Assembly: GCA_022360815.1 (NCBI GenBank)
Contig: JAKSCC010000294.1
Span: forward strand, 21,763-85,762
Length of the DNA stretch: 64,000 nucleotides
Source of the DNA: Desulfobacterales bacterium
Lineage (GTDB): Bacteria > Desulfobacterota > Desulfobacteria > Desulfobacterales > Desulfolunaceae
Direction of reading: 5' to 3'
The position numbers and the translations under genes are program-made. Below, in pieces: positions 25,025-34,500 of the stretch (the stretch's first letter is position 1; each line of letters opens with the position of its first letter). A model generated the notes under the pieces. It made no database searches, was not told the DNA's origin, and saw nothing but the letters and a program-made list of their open reading frames with translations.

Positions 25025-25723
25025 TTACTTGGCGCGCAGAACACATCGCGATACACTGGGCTCCATCATTCGCTTAAAACGTTCGAGAACCTCTTTGGAG
25101 ACAGGCTCCCTGCATGCAAAGAACTCTGGATTCAACGTATGCTTGGGGTTAAACTCCTGGAGCGCATAGAGCTCTGCACCTTCAATCATATGGGCGATGG
25201 TATCAAGAACCGCCTCATCAATAAAGGGGGCAGCGCAGGTGGTACGAAATTCATGATGAACGCCTGAATCCATCACCAGCCGCACACTCTCTCTGATTTC
25301 AGCTTCAAAGGAGCGCTTTGAAAGATGAGGCACATACGCAGCTGGATCGGTTTTGATATCCATGGCCACGTAATCAAGAAGCTCTCTCTCCAAAAGCCCC
25401 TTCAGCACCTTGGGAAAGCTGCCGTTGGTATCCAGCTTCACCAAAAACCCCATCTCCTTTACTCGAGATATAAATTCAGGAAGGTCTGAATGAAGTGAAG
25501 GCTCTCCTCCGCTCACCACCACGGCGTCCAGGCGACCGACTCGGCCTTTTAAAAACGAGAAGACCTCCTCTTCATCGTAGAGCTCTTCCGGGCCCTGCCC
25601 CTTCACCAACCCCGCATTATGGCAGTAGGGGCAGGTCAGGTTGCACCCATGGGTAAAGACCACGGCTCCCAGTTTGCCAGGATAATCAATAAGAGAACAC
25701 TTGTTTAAGCCACCTATAATCAT
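25025..25723 (-). CDS. nrdG: Anaerobic ribonucleoside-triphosphate reductase activating protein
   Basis: This 232-residue radical SAM enzyme generates the glycyl radical on NrdD. It has the [4Fe-4S] motif CNLTCPYCHN (about residue 28), VVVSGGEPSLHSD, the SAM-binding GGE motif, and MDIKTDP. The ATG was preferred over a GTG one codon upstream because of spacing to GGGAG. It is encoded directly after nrdD, with a hairpin in the gap. Confidence 0.93.
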   Translation of the reverse strand: MIIGGLNKCSLIDYPGKLGAVVFTHGCNLTCPYCHNAGLVKGQGPEELYDEEEVFSFLKGRVGRLDAVVVSGGEPSLHSDLPEFISRVKEMGFLVKLDTNGSFPKVLKGLLERELLDYVAMDIKTDPAAYVPHLSKRSFEAEIRESVRLVMDSGVHHEFRTTCAAPFIDEAVLDTIAHMIEGAELYALQEFNPKHTLNPEFFACREPVSKEVLERFKRMMEPSVSRCVLRAK

Positions 25724-25751
25724 CACTTACTCCCGCAGCATAAAAACAGAC

Positions 25752-25788
25752 AAGGCCGACCCCATCAGAAAGGATGAGGTCGGCCCTT
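25752..25788 (-). terminator. Hairpin between nrdD and nrdG
   Basis: On the minus strand GGCCGACCTCATC pairs with GATGGGGTCGGCC around a short loop, and GTCTGTTTTTA follows. The T run is 6 nt from the stem, so it may be a leaky terminator that lowers nrdG relative to nrdD, or a stabilising 3' hairpin. Confidence 0.5.
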
Positions 25789-25848
25789 AAAAAACGTCAA
25801 AGCTCAAGGGGTTTCTTTAAAACAAAGCCCCCTTGAGTGGGTCGGCCA

Positions 25849-27945
25849 TCAGGCCACCTTAAAGGTTTCACGCATGCAAAATTCGCTCTGCTTCCCGTTA
25901 TTCCACTGGGAAACCGGCCTCAGGTACCCAACGACTCGAGAATAGACTTCGGTTTCCGCACCACAGGTTTCACATGTGGGAACCTCACCGGTGATGTATC
26001 CGTGAGATGGGCAAACGCTGAAGGTGGGGGTCAGGGTAAAGTAGGGCAGGCGGTAAGAACCCGACACCCTTTTCACCAGTGTTTTCACAGCCTCCACATC
26101 GGTCACCTCTTCACCTAAGAACATATGAAGCACCGTGCCTCCGGTGTACTTGGTCTGAAGCTCATCCTGAAGCTCAAGCACCTCAAAAAGATCGCTGCTG
26201 TAGTTCACCGGCAGATGGGTGGAGTTGGTGTAGAAAGGATCGTCTCCACTCTGGAAGGCGTCTTCGTTGGCGCACGCCGCATCTGGAAAACGCTTCTTGT
26301 CCTTCATGGCCAGGCGGTAACCGGTGCCTTCACCCGGAGTGGCCTCCAGATTGAATATGTCGCCGGTCTCATCCTGAATCTCCTCCAGACGTCCCCTGAT
26401 ATGATCCATCACCTTGATAGCAAAGGCCTGGCCCACCTCATCTGCAATGCCCTTGCCCATAAAGTTCTGAAGCGCTTCGTGCATGCCAATGATACCGATG
26501 GTGGAAAAGTGGTTTTTCCAATAGATACCAAACCGCTCTTTGATGTCGCGCAGATAAAACTTGGAGTAGGGGTAGAGGTTCTTTTCGGTGAACTCTTCAA
26601 GAATCTTACGCTTGATCACCAGGCTCTCTTTGGCCAGGTTGATCAGCTCGTCCAAGCGGCTTAAGAAAGCCGCTTCGTCTTTGGCTTCCTTGCCGATTCG
26701 AGGCAGGTTGATGGTCACCACGCCGATGGAACCGGTCAGGGGATTGGCACCAAAAAGACCGCCGCCGCGCTTTCGCAGCTCACGGTTGTCCAGGCGCAGA
26801 CGGCAACACATGGAGCGCGCATCGTCCGGGCTCATGTCGGAGTTGACGAAGTTGGAGAAGTAGGGGATTCCGTAGCGCCCTGTCATCTTCCAGATCATAT
26901 CGAGGTTGGGATTGTCCCAATCAAAATCTTCGGTGATGTTGTAGGTGGGAATGGGAAAGGTGAAGACACGCCCTTTGGCATCCCCTTCCATCATCACCTC
27001 AGCAAAGGCGCGGTTTAAGGTGTCCATCTCCTCTTGGAACTCGCTGTAGGTCTCCTCACAATCTTCACCGCCAATAATGATGGGGGTGTCCGCCAGGTTT
27101 TTGGGAACCACCAGATCCATGGTGATGTTGGTAAAGGGCGTCTGGAATCCCACACGGGTGGGAATGTTGATGTTAAAAACAAACTCCTGAAGCGCCTGCT
27201 TCACCTTGTCGTAAGAGAGTTCATCTTTACGGATAAAAGGAGCCAAAAGGGTGTCGAAATTGCTGATGGCCTGGGCGCCAGCCGCCTCACCCTGAAGGGT
27301 GTAAAAGAAGTTGACAATCTGGCCCAAAGCGGTTCGAAGGTGCTTGGGAGCCGTGGACTCCACCTTACCGGCCACCCCCTTGAATCCCACGCGCAGAAGA
27401 TCCTGAAGATCCCAACCCACACAGTAGACAGAGAGAAGACTCAAGTCGTGAATATGAAGATCCCCCTCGTTGTGGGCATCCCGGATGGTGCTGGGGTAGA
27501 TCTTGTTGAGCCAGTACTCGGCGGTAATATCCGAAGAGATATAGTTGTTCAGCCCCTGAAGTGAGTAGCTCATGTTGCTGTTCTCTTTGATCTTCCAGTC
27601 CAGCTTTCGAATATAATTGTCCATCAGCTCGGTGTTGGCCTTGATGGTGATGTTTCGAATCTGAGCCCTCTGCTCTCGATAGAGAATATACGCCTTGGCT
27701 GTTTTGTAAAAGGGGGAGTCAAGAAGGACACGCTCCACAATATCCTGAAGCTCTTCCACCTCGGGCTCGGCTCCCATGCGGAAGCCTCGGGCCATGCTGA
27801 GCACCTTCAGCGTGAGCCTGCTTGCATCACGTTCGCTAAACTCGCCGGTGGCCTTACCCGCCTTGGCGATGGCCGCCGTAATCTTGGAAGAGTCAAATTC
27901 AACCACATTGCCGTTTCGTTTTCTGATTCGTTCGAACAAGAGCAT
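25849..27945 (-). CDS. nrdD: Anaerobic ribonucleoside-triphosphate reductase
   Basis: The 698-residue class III reductase makes deoxynucleotides without oxygen. Residues 1-90 form an ATP-cone (FERIRKRNGNVVEFDSSKITAAIAKAG), the allosteric site. The C-terminus has a Cys4 zinc site (CPSHGY...CETCGAE) and the glycyl radical motif RVVGYL with Gly673, followed by WNNGKQSEF. The frame is open for 68 codons upstream, but that stretch holds RNA-like inverted repeats and no recognisable domain, so the ATG at MLLFERIRK is preferred. AAGGGG lies very close to this ATG, and a TTG two codons later is possible. Confidence 0.94.
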   Translation of the reverse strand: MLLFERIRKRNGNVVEFDSSKITAAIAKAGKATGEFSERDASRLTLKVLSMARGFRMGAEPEVEELQDIVERVLLDSPFYKTAKAYILYREQRAQIRNITIKANTELMDNYIRKLDWKIKENSNMSYSLQGLNNYISSDITAEYWLNKIYPSTIRDAHNEGDLHIHDLSLLSVYCVGWDLQDLLRVGFKGVAGKVESTAPKHLRTALGQIVNFFYTLQGEAAGAQAISNFDTLLAPFIRKDELSYDKVKQALQEFVFNINIPTRVGFQTPFTNITMDLVVPKNLADTPIIIGGEDCEETYSEFQEEMDTLNRAFAEVMMEGDAKGRVFTFPIPTYNITEDFDWDNPNLDMIWKMTGRYGIPYFSNFVNSDMSPDDARSMCCRLRLDNRELRKRGGGLFGANPLTGSIGVVTINLPRIGKEAKDEAAFLSRLDELINLAKESLVIKRKILEEFTEKNLYPYSKFYLRDIKERFGIYWKNHFSTIGIIGMHEALQNFMGKGIADEVGQAFAIKVMDHIRGRLEEIQDETGDIFNLEATPGEGTGYRLAMKDKKRFPDAACANEDAFQSGDDPFYTNSTHLPVNYSSDLFEVLELQDELQTKYTGGTVLHMFLGEEVTDVEAVKTLVKRVSGSYRLPYFTLTPTFSVCPSHGYITGEVPTCETCGAETEVYSRVVGYLRPVSQWNNGKQSEFCMRETFKVA

Positions 27946-28084
27946 ACCCCTTAATCTTCGTATAGATTCGCACAGGTTTACACAGACCGTCCCTTTAAAA
28001 TCCCCTGGAACCATTCGGAAATAACGGTTTAGGCATGTTGAATATGGACCGCGCTGTCTCTTATCCTGCTTTCCCAGCAAAAAG

Positions 28085-28141
28085 GCGTTTCCCTGCAAAT
28101 TACGCACAGGGGTACCCGTGAGAAACGCAGACAGCGTCTGC
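28085..28141 (-). promoter_or_regulatory. Paired inverted repeats in the nrdD leader (proximal part)
   Basis: On the minus strand GCAGAC-GCT-GTCTGC (28127-28141) is followed by an alternative outer stem GCGTTTC/GAAACGC (28122-28128 with 28085-28091) that encloses CACGGG/CCCTGTG. The two stems share bases 28127-28128, so they compete. They occupy the sequence just before nrdD and suggest a folded leader RNA. Confidence 0.4.
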
Positions 28142-28286
28142 CGTCCCATCTGTCAAGACGAGTCTATCTGGTAAAAACTGCTTTCTTTTCTGGATTTAAT
28201 AACGATGTATAGATTGAAACACCAACCGGTCTGCACCCAAGAATCGGTGCACTCCAGTGGCAGCATTCACTGTCCCCTGTCTTAAG

Positions 28287-28515
28287 ATAAAAACAACAAG
28301 GTCACCCCGTATCGGGTTCTTTTGATGGATTCTTTCACCCGAGAATCTACGGCCTCCTGCCCCATGCATGGGGTCGAGGCCCCCTCTTTATTTGGTTGAA
28401 TCCATGTTGGCCCGATGCCTCGACTCGACGTCTTGGTAAACCTGCCGAGATCGGCAATCGGTATCAGGCTTGAAATCCAAAGGGTGAACGAGACCTCCCG
28501 CACACCCCTTGAAGA
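28287..28515 (-). ncRNA. Candidate structured RNA in the distal nrdD leader
   Basis: I do not recognise the family. On the minus strand several stems are visible: TGCCGA/TCGGCA (28443-28456); ATGGATTC with GAATCCAT (28398-28405 with 28325-28332), which encloses GGCCTC/GAGGCC, which in turn encloses the hairpin CCCCATGCATGGGG (28360-28373); and a short long-range pairing of AGGT and ACCC (28480s-28490s) with GGGT and ACCT near 28300-28307. TTGTTGTTTTTA follows at the 3' end. The 83-codon open frame across it has low-complexity content and no ribosome site. It could be a riboswitch-like leader of nrdD or an independent RNA. Confidence 0.35.
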
Positions 28516-28521
28516 TTTGCC

Positions 28522-28550
28522 AAATTTGCACAATATGTAGGCCCTGTCAA
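28522..28550 (-). promoter_or_regulatory. Candidate promoter of the nrdD leader
   Basis: TTGACA (28545-28550, minus strand) lies between two NrdR-like boxes. The -10 at 17 bp (AAATTT) is poor. If used, transcription would start about 570 nt before nrdD. Confidence 0.35.
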
Positions 28551-28571
28551 CCCCTCATCCCCATATCTTGT
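28528..28571. promoter_or_regulatory. Pair of NrdR-box-like sites
   Basis: GCACAATATGTAGG (28528-28541) and TCCCCATATCTTGT (28558-28571) each match about 11 of 14 positions of the NrdR consensus ACACWATATMTWGT. Their centres are 30 bp apart; known NrdR pairs are usually spaced about 31-32 bp. They flank the TTGACA element upstream of the nrdD leader. Confidence 0.55.
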
Positions 28572-28806
28572 ATATTCCCTTCAAGGGACACCAACGGAAA
28601 AATCTGGTGAAATTTCAACCCAGTAGACAGCTTGTCACACACATGAACATCATTCACCAACTCGCATTTCCGACGATTTTCTTTAAAATTCCTGCGCACA
28701 CAAAAATTTGCCCATGCTCCGGCATTCACCTTGTGATAGGAAGAGAAAATCAGAGAGATGAAAGGGCTTAATGCCCTGCTGGCATACACCCCACACAGGA
28801 GATCCC

Positions 28807-29079
28807 ATGAGCAGAGAGATACCCCTTCCCAAAGGCAACGGCCTTCACACAGACAAAGAGGGCAAACGCGGAGAAAGTGGGGGTGGGTGGGCTCGATTCA
28901 TTACCCGGGTTACCGGACTCGTCGCCCTTGGCCTGGGTGTTTTTGCAGGAGTGGGTATGGAGGTCTGCCTCAAAGAGGAGATGTGGACGCGACACATCTG
29001 GCTCCCTTCCCTGCTTATCATTTTTGCCGCCATTCTTTTGGCAGCGTGCCTCCTTCAAGCCATAAAACGCCGGCTCTGA
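28807..29079 (+). CDS. Small two-helix membrane protein, unknown function
   Basis: The 90-residue protein is not recognised. It has a polar N-terminus (1-28) and two hydrophobic segments (VTGLVALGLGVFAGVGM about 35-51, and WLPSLLIIFAAILLAACLLQA about 64-84) ending in KRRL, so it is probably an inner-membrane protein. CAGGAG precedes this ATG; an upstream in-frame start would lack a ribosome site. It stands alone and is convergent with the NUDIX gene. Confidence 0.55.
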   Translation: MSREIPLPKGNGLHTDKEGKRGESGGGWARFITRVTGLVALGLGVFAGVGMEVCLKEEMWTRHIWLPSLLIIFAAILLAACLLQAIKRRL

Positions 29080-29099
29080 TTCAGCCAAGGTGCTCCCCT

Positions 29100-29681
29100 C
29101 TACGGCATAAGAAGAAGCTCCGTAAAATAGTGAAGAATCCGGGCCGTGGCTCCCCAGACCACGACATCTTCAACCGGATAGAGAAGTTCTTCCCAACCGG
29201 GTGTCCGTCCGGAAAACCCCTTTTCAAGGTGGGTGGTCACAACACGCTCAAGGGGAATCTCCAAAATTCTGGAGATCTCTGAGGTATCAAAACAGACCGA
29301 TGCCATTTCACCGTTCCAGATGCCAAAAAACACCTCTATTTCTGTGTTGTTGATGGTCTGAAAATGGCCCATAGATCCAATGCACTCCACCTCGGAAGCA
29401 TCAATGCCGGTCTCTTCGCTCAACTCCCTAAAAGCCGTGAATTCAGGAGAAACATCTTCCGGATCTTGGTGGCCACCGGGAAATGCCACCTGATTGGCCC
29501 AAGGGTATCCCTCATTATCGGCTTTCTGAATGGCAAAAAACGCGGGACGGGTTTCAGGGGTCCGTAGAAGCATAAAAACCGATGCTTTTTTCAAGTGATC
29601 CCCTGCAGAGGCGGGATGGGTCGTCGTAAGGATAATGTCACGGGCGACGGACACATCAAATGAAGGCGTCGATGTCATCAA
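29100..29681 (-). CDS. NUDIX hydrolase, CoA pyrophosphatase type
   Basis: This 193-residue protein has a NUDIX box with the two-residue longer spacing seen in NudL-type CoA diphosphatases: FPGGHQDPED...AFRELSEETGI (about 77-101). Such enzymes split CoA into 3',5'-ADP and 4'-phosphopantetheine in the cytoplasm. PWANQVAFPGG just before the box also fits the family. It is a single gene. Confidence 0.83.
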   Translation of the reverse strand: MMTSTPSFDVSVARDIILTTTHPASAGDHLKKASVFMLLRTPETRPAFFAIQKADNEGYPWANQVAFPGGHQDPEDVSPEFTAFRELSEETGIDASEVECIGSMGHFQTINNTEIEVFFGIWNGEMASVCFDTSEISRILEIPLERVVTTHLEKGFSGRTPGWEELLYPVEDVVVWGATARILHYFTELLLMP

Positions 29682-29860
29682 AAGGGTCTCCTAAACGATG
29701 ATGACCCAAAAGTCAAAGACACAAAACCATAAGCAGGTGGAAAAACTCAGGTGAGACGGCGTAAGTGAGAGACAGACTTTTTTATAGAGCCATCAAAAAA
29801 TAAACGAAACACTGGACCAGCCTCAATACGGGATACGGGTCTTCCAGTGCAAAGCGTTTT

Positions 29861-30298
29861 CTATTTTTTATATTTCTCTTTCTGAATAAACTCCAAGATT
29901 TTCAAAAACTGTTTGGTGTCAAGGTACCCGGGCTGGGTTCCGATAGTGCTGCCGTCACTCTCCAAAAAGAGGTGGGTGGGAAGTCCTCTCACTTTGTACT
30001 TGTTTGCAATTGTGGCCTCTTTTTCTGTGTCCACGGTGACTGCAATAAAATGTGTATTGAGATAGCGAATCACCTTCTTGTTCACAAAGGTCTCCTTGGC
30101 CATCTTGGCGCAATAGACACACCAATCTGCATGAAAATTCACATAGACTTTCTTTCCGGTCTCTGCAGCCAGGGCCACCCCTTCTTTGTAGTTTTTCCAG
30201 GCAATACCACCGGAGCCTGTCTCCAGAGCATAAGCTGGAAGGGCCGTGCACAGGGCAATAATCAGAGCAGCCGCAGCTGCGGTGAAGGTCTTGAACAT
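29861..30298 (-). CDS. Exported thioredoxin-fold protein (DsbD C-terminal-like)
   Basis: The 145-residue protein has a signal peptide (1-24) and a thioredoxin fold with the redox pair WCVYC (Cys60, Cys63) and the cis-Pro in GLPTHLF (about 110). GGAGGAG precedes the ATG and sets the start. It most resembles the C-terminal domain of DsbD/thiol:disulfide interchange proteins. CcdA lies upstream on the same strand and may supply reducing equivalents across the membrane, so the pair would act like a split DsbD. Confidence 0.82.
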   Translation of the reverse strand: MFKTFTAAAAALIIALCTALPAYALETGSGGIAWKNYKEGVALAAETGKKVYVNFHADWCVYCAKMAKETFVNKKVIRYLNTHFIAVTVDTEKEATIANKYKVRGLPTHLFLESDGSTIGTQPGYLDTKQFLKILEFIQKEKYKK

Positions 30299-30440
30299 GG
30301 TCTCCTCCAGTCCGTCATTTCTGTTTAACGTCATGATTTAATGGTTTCACAAAGAGTCCGTCTGCATCACAGCGCCCCATCCACTTGGAATGCCTGTTTC
30401 CTCACATGATGCCATGGGCACCCACTCGAAGTGTCGCCTT

Positions 30441-31142
30441 TTAAAAGGTGGCCAGTGTGTTAAGACGTCCGGTGAGCAGAAGCCCGCCCAGAACGATTAG
30501 AAGCACACCTGCCACCTTGTTGATATAGGGAAGCACCTGCCGCGCCTTTTTTAAGAAGGAGAGCATGGTATGGATAAACACAGATATCACCAGAAAAGGA
30601 AGGGCAAGACCCAAGGAGTAGATCGACAAAAGGCCGACCCCCTGAATCACTGTCTCCTGATTGCTTGCCAAAACCAGAATAGATCCCAGCATTGGGCCAA
30701 TGCAGGGGCTCCACCCTGCGCCAAAGGCCATCCCCACAAAAAAGACCCCAAAAAGGTGAAGAGGCTTTCGTTTCACGACCACCCTCTTTTCAAACTCAAG
30801 GCCGGGGATCTTAAGCCATCCCAAAAAATGGAGGCCAAAGAGGATCACCAAAACGCCTCCCCCCATACGCAGCCACTCTTTGGCGCTGTTCAAAAGAGAG
30901 CCCAGCGAGGAGGCTGCCGCCCCCAAAAGAATAAAGACCACGGAAAACCCAAGGACATAGGCCAGAGTGGAAAAAATCACCCGTTTTCGAATGGCGGCTC
31001 CGCCGCCATCCAACTCTTCCAGAGAAAAGCCGGTAATAAAGGTAAAATAGGCCGGCACCAAGGGCAGCACACACGGAGATAAAAACGAAAGAAGCCCCGC
31101 TACAAAAGCGGCACCCCAGCTCACTGTCATAAAACCGCTCAT
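30441..31142 (-). CDS. ccdA: CcdA/DsbD-type transmembrane electron carrier
   Basis: The 233-residue membrane protein has six predicted helices and the CcdA signature GLLSFLSPCVLPLVPAYF (about 15-32). A second Cys motif, FGAGWSPCIGPMLG (about 140), follows. These two Cys residues pass electrons from cytoplasmic thioredoxin to periplasmic thiol proteins, for cytochrome c maturation or disulfide reduction. The ATG before SGFMTVSWG is chosen; no strong ribosome site is seen. The downstream thioredoxin-fold gene is a natural partner. Confidence 0.88.
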   Translation of the reverse strand: MSGFMTVSWGAAFVAGLLSFLSPCVLPLVPAYFTFITGFSLEELDGGGAAIRKRVIFSTLAYVLGFSVVFILLGAAASSLGSLLNSAKEWLRMGGGVLVILFGLHFLGWLKIPGLEFEKRVVVKRKPLHLFGVFFVGMAFGAGWSPCIGPMLGSILVLASNQETVIQGVGLLSIYSLGLALPFLVISVFIHTMLSFLKKARQVLPYINKVAGVLLIVLGGLLLTGRLNTLATF

Positions 31143-31235
31143 AAGAGACAACCTCTCTTCGCCTAGCGTGGGCTCTGGTGGCATCACAAAAATTCAGAGT
31201 GCCTCATTTTTATTACACACATGCAGACCTTGCAG

Positions 31236-31263
31236 AAAAAAAAGGCGGGATAAAATCTCCCGC
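31236..31263 (-). terminator. Intrinsic terminator upstream of ccdA, on its strand
   Basis: On the minus strand GCGGGA and TCCCGC pair across a short loop and are followed by C and T8. No gene lies upstream on this strand, so it ends either a small RNA or an attenuated ccdA leader. Confidence 0.7.
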
Positions 31264-31299
31264 TCTTGCCTTACCTGCCGTATCAAAGTCACAACTGTG
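31236..31299 (-). ncRNA. Candidate ~65-nt small RNA or ccdA leader
   Basis: The transcript would start about 6 nt after TATAAT (31305-31310, minus strand), with TTGCCT at 31328-31333 and a 17-bp spacer, and would end at the terminator above. It contains a small CACAGTTGTG hairpin and no open frame. The family is not recognised. CcdA begins about 95 nt further on. Confidence 0.4.
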
Positions 31300-31304
31300 C
31301 CGAA

Positions 31305-31333
31305 ATTATAGGGCAGTTCCCTTGCAAAGGCAA
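31305..31333 (-). promoter_or_regulatory. Sigma-70 promoter upstream of the candidate RNA/ccdA
   Basis: TTGCCT-N17-TATAAT on the minus strand. The -10 is a perfect consensus. Confidence 0.55.
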
Positions 31334-31430
31334 AGAAAAAGCTTGCAAAAGCCGCTTCCTCGGCCCCTGGTGTTCCCTTAAAAAGACCCCTTTAAATTTT
31401 TAAAAAATAATTGCCCCCACAAAAAAAAGA

Positions 31431-31458
31431 TAAGCAATCCAGCCCCACCTGCCGATAA
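31431..31458 (+). promoter_or_regulatory. Sigma-28 (FliA)-like promoter of the chemotaxis operon
   Basis: GCCGATAA (31451-31458) is the exact FliA -10 consensus. TAAGCAAT 12 bp upstream is a partial -35 (consensus TAAAGTTT, 11-bp spacer). It lies 75 bp before cheA. Confidence 0.6.
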
Positions 31459-31533
31459 GAGTCACAAACAATAAAAGAACATGCTCAACCGAATTTGGCA
31501 GCGACAGAACCAATGGGCTGGAGGTATACACCC

Positions 31534-34500
31534 ATGATTTTTGAAGATGATGACACCTTGCGAATGTATGTGGACGAGTCCCTTGAACACCTCTCCGACA
31601 TTGAAAGCGATCTGCTTGCCATTGAGGAGGCGGGCCTTGAAAACGGAGAAGATCTTATCAACAACGTGTTCAGGGCAGCCCACTCCATCAAGGGAGGCGC
31701 AGGCTTCATGGGACTCACCACGGTCAAGGAACTTTCCCATAATTTGGAAAATGCCCTGAACATGATGCGTGCCGGCGACTTGGCCCCTTCTCCAGCGGTG
31801 ATTTCCACCCTCCTTAAGGCGTTTGATAAACTCACCGACTTGGTCAACAACATCGAAACCAGCAACGACCAAGAGATCAGCAGCTTCGTCGACGCCCTTG
31901 TGGCCATCGACAGCCTTCCAGAGGGGGCCTCAGAAACCGAGGAGACCGAAACACCTGCCACCGTCTCCATGAACCCGGTCCAAGAGTTCAACATGGACCC
32001 AAGCGAACTCACCAAGCTTCTGCGCCAGGGAAAATATATCTACCGTCTCACCTATGACATTGGAAAAGACATCCACTCCAAAGGCAAGGTGGTCAATGAA
32101 GTGCTGGAAGCCCTTTCTGGCAGCGGCATGGTTCTTCGCACCACCGACCTCACCCCGGCTCCAAACTCAGACGGTTCGCGCCTCTGCCACCTCCTTTTTG
32201 CATCCATCATTGAGCCGGACATCGCGCCCCTTCTGGCCGAGCTTCCAGACGATGCGGTGGAAGATTTAACCCCACAGCTTTCATGCGCCTACGCCCTGGA
32301 GGCTCCGATGGAGCTCCCCCCCGCTTCTGTAGAGATCCAAGAGGTGCCCCCTGCCTCCAAAGCCCCGGTGGCAAAACAGACAGACCCCGAACCCCGAGAG
32401 ACAGAGATCGAGCCCAAGGCCGCCGGGGGCAAATCCCAGACATCCATCCGTGTCAACCTTGAGCTTTTAGACACCCTCATGACCCTTGCTGGTGAACTGG
32501 TTCTCAGCCGAAACCAACTCATGCAGGGCATCACCGGAAACAACACACGGGCTGTGGAGACCTCGGGTCAGCGTATCGACATGATCACCTCAGAGCTTCA
32601 AGAGGCCATCATGCGTACCCGCATGCAACCCATCAGCAATATCTTCAACAAATTCACGCGCGTTGTCAGAGATTTGGCCCAAACCCTATCCAAACAAGTG
32701 GATCTGGTTATTGAGGGCAAAGATGTGGAGCTCGACAAAACCATTATTGAGGCCATCAACGACCCCCTCACCCACTTGGTGAGAAACGCGGTGGACCATG
32801 GCATTGAATCCCCTGATGATCGAAGCCGTGTAGGGAAAAATCCCACGGGTCGTATCTTCCTCAAGGCATTCCACGAAGCCGGCCAGGTTAACATTGAAAT
32901 CAGTGATGACGGCGCTGGCATCGACGGCAATGCCGTGGCAAACGCCGCTGTCCGCAAAGGCCTTGTTAGCGAAACCGATGCTGCGGCCATGGGTGAGAAA
33001 GAGAAAGTGGGCCTCATCTTCACCCCAGGATTCTCCACAGCGCGTCAGGTGACCGATGTCTCTGGCCGTGGCGTGGGCATGGATGTGGTGAAGACCAACC
33101 TCGACAAACTGGGTGGCATCATCGACATCCACTCCCGGCCGGGCAAGGGAACCACCATTTTAATCAAGCTCCCTCTGACCCTTGCCATCATTCCCAGCCA
33201 AATCGTCTCAGTGGAAAGCGAGCGCTACGCCATTCCCCAGGTCAACCTTGACGAGCTGCTGCGTATTCCGGCCGCCCAGGTTAAAGAACGCATCGAAAAA
33301 GTGGGGAATGCCGATGTGGTTCGGCTGCGGGGGGCACTTCTCCCCCTTTTGCGCCTCACCGACCTTCTGGATATTGAACCCACCTTTGTCCACCCGGTGG
33401 ATGGAAAAGTTCACCCAGACAAACGCCAAACTCTGGCAGACCGAAGACAGAAGCCACCTGAAAGCCTGCCTGAAGAGGCCAAAGAGATGAGAAAAGGAAC
33501 CTCAGAACGCAGGTTCCACTCCAATAACGCCATCAACATTGCTGTGGTTTCTGCTGGAAACTTCAAGTACGGTTTGGTGGTGGACGAGCTGAGGGACTCC
33601 GAAGAGATCGTGGTCAAACCCCTTGGTCGTCACTTAAGCCGGTGCAACGGATATGCCGGTGCCACCATCATGGGGGACGGTCGAGTGGCTCTTATTCTTG
33701 ATGTGGCTTCCCTGGCCAAAATAGGTTCCTTAAACGAAACCTCCATGAAAACCCTCACAGTCGCCCAAAAAGAGGCCCGGCAAGACCACACCAACGCCGG
33801 TGTGGATCGTACGGCGCTTCTCACCTTCAAAAGCGGCAAAAACGAACACTTTGCAGCCCCTTTAAGCCTGGTGGAACGCATTGAACGTATCAAAGCGACA
33901 GATATTGAAGAGGTGGGCGGTCGCCGAGTGATTCAATACCGTGGCGGCACCCTTCCCTTAAACGAAATTTCCGAAGTGGCCAATGTCTCACCGGTACCCC
34001 AGGACGCCCAATACGAAGTGGTGGTCTTTCGGGTGGGAGGACGGGAGACCGGTCTTCTGGTCACCCCACCGGTGGATGCGGTTGAGGTGGATCTCAATGT
34101 GGATGCCTCCACCCTCAAGCAGCCCGGCATCATGGGTTCTCTCATTGTGGACGGCCACACCACCTTGATGGTGGATATCTTTGAAATTGTTAAAACCGTC
34201 AATCCCACTTGGTTTGATGAGCTTCGAGAAACCGGGCCGGTGGATGGCGATGAGAAGCAGGACGTGCGTATTCTCTTTGCCGAGGACTCTGCTTTTTTTA
34301 GAAACCAGGTCTCGGACTTTTTAAGGGAAGAGGGCTTTGTGGTCACCACAGCCGAAGACGGGGCAGAGGCCTGGGAGACCCTGGAGACTTTAGGCTCCGA
34401 AGCCTTTACCGTGATTCTCACCGACCTTGAAATGCCAAAGCTCGATGGTTTTCAGCTCACCGAACGTATCAAACAGTCGAAGACCTACGGCCACATGCCT

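Noticed and set aside
27946..28149. N-terminal extension of NrdD by 68 residues
   Set aside because: The ATP-cone already begins at the chosen ATG. The upstream frame has no domain and overlaps competing RNA stems.
28410..28480. Possible cobalamin riboswitch in the nrdD leader (GCCTGATACCGATTGCC resembles a B12 box)
   Set aside because: The other conserved parts of the cobalamin aptamer, such as the CGCAACTGT region and the upstream core, are not visible.
28282..28533. 83-codon open frame on the minus strand in the nrdD leader
   Set aside because: No ribosome site, no recognisable domain, and the sequence is dominated by base-pairing inverted repeats; a structured RNA explains it better.
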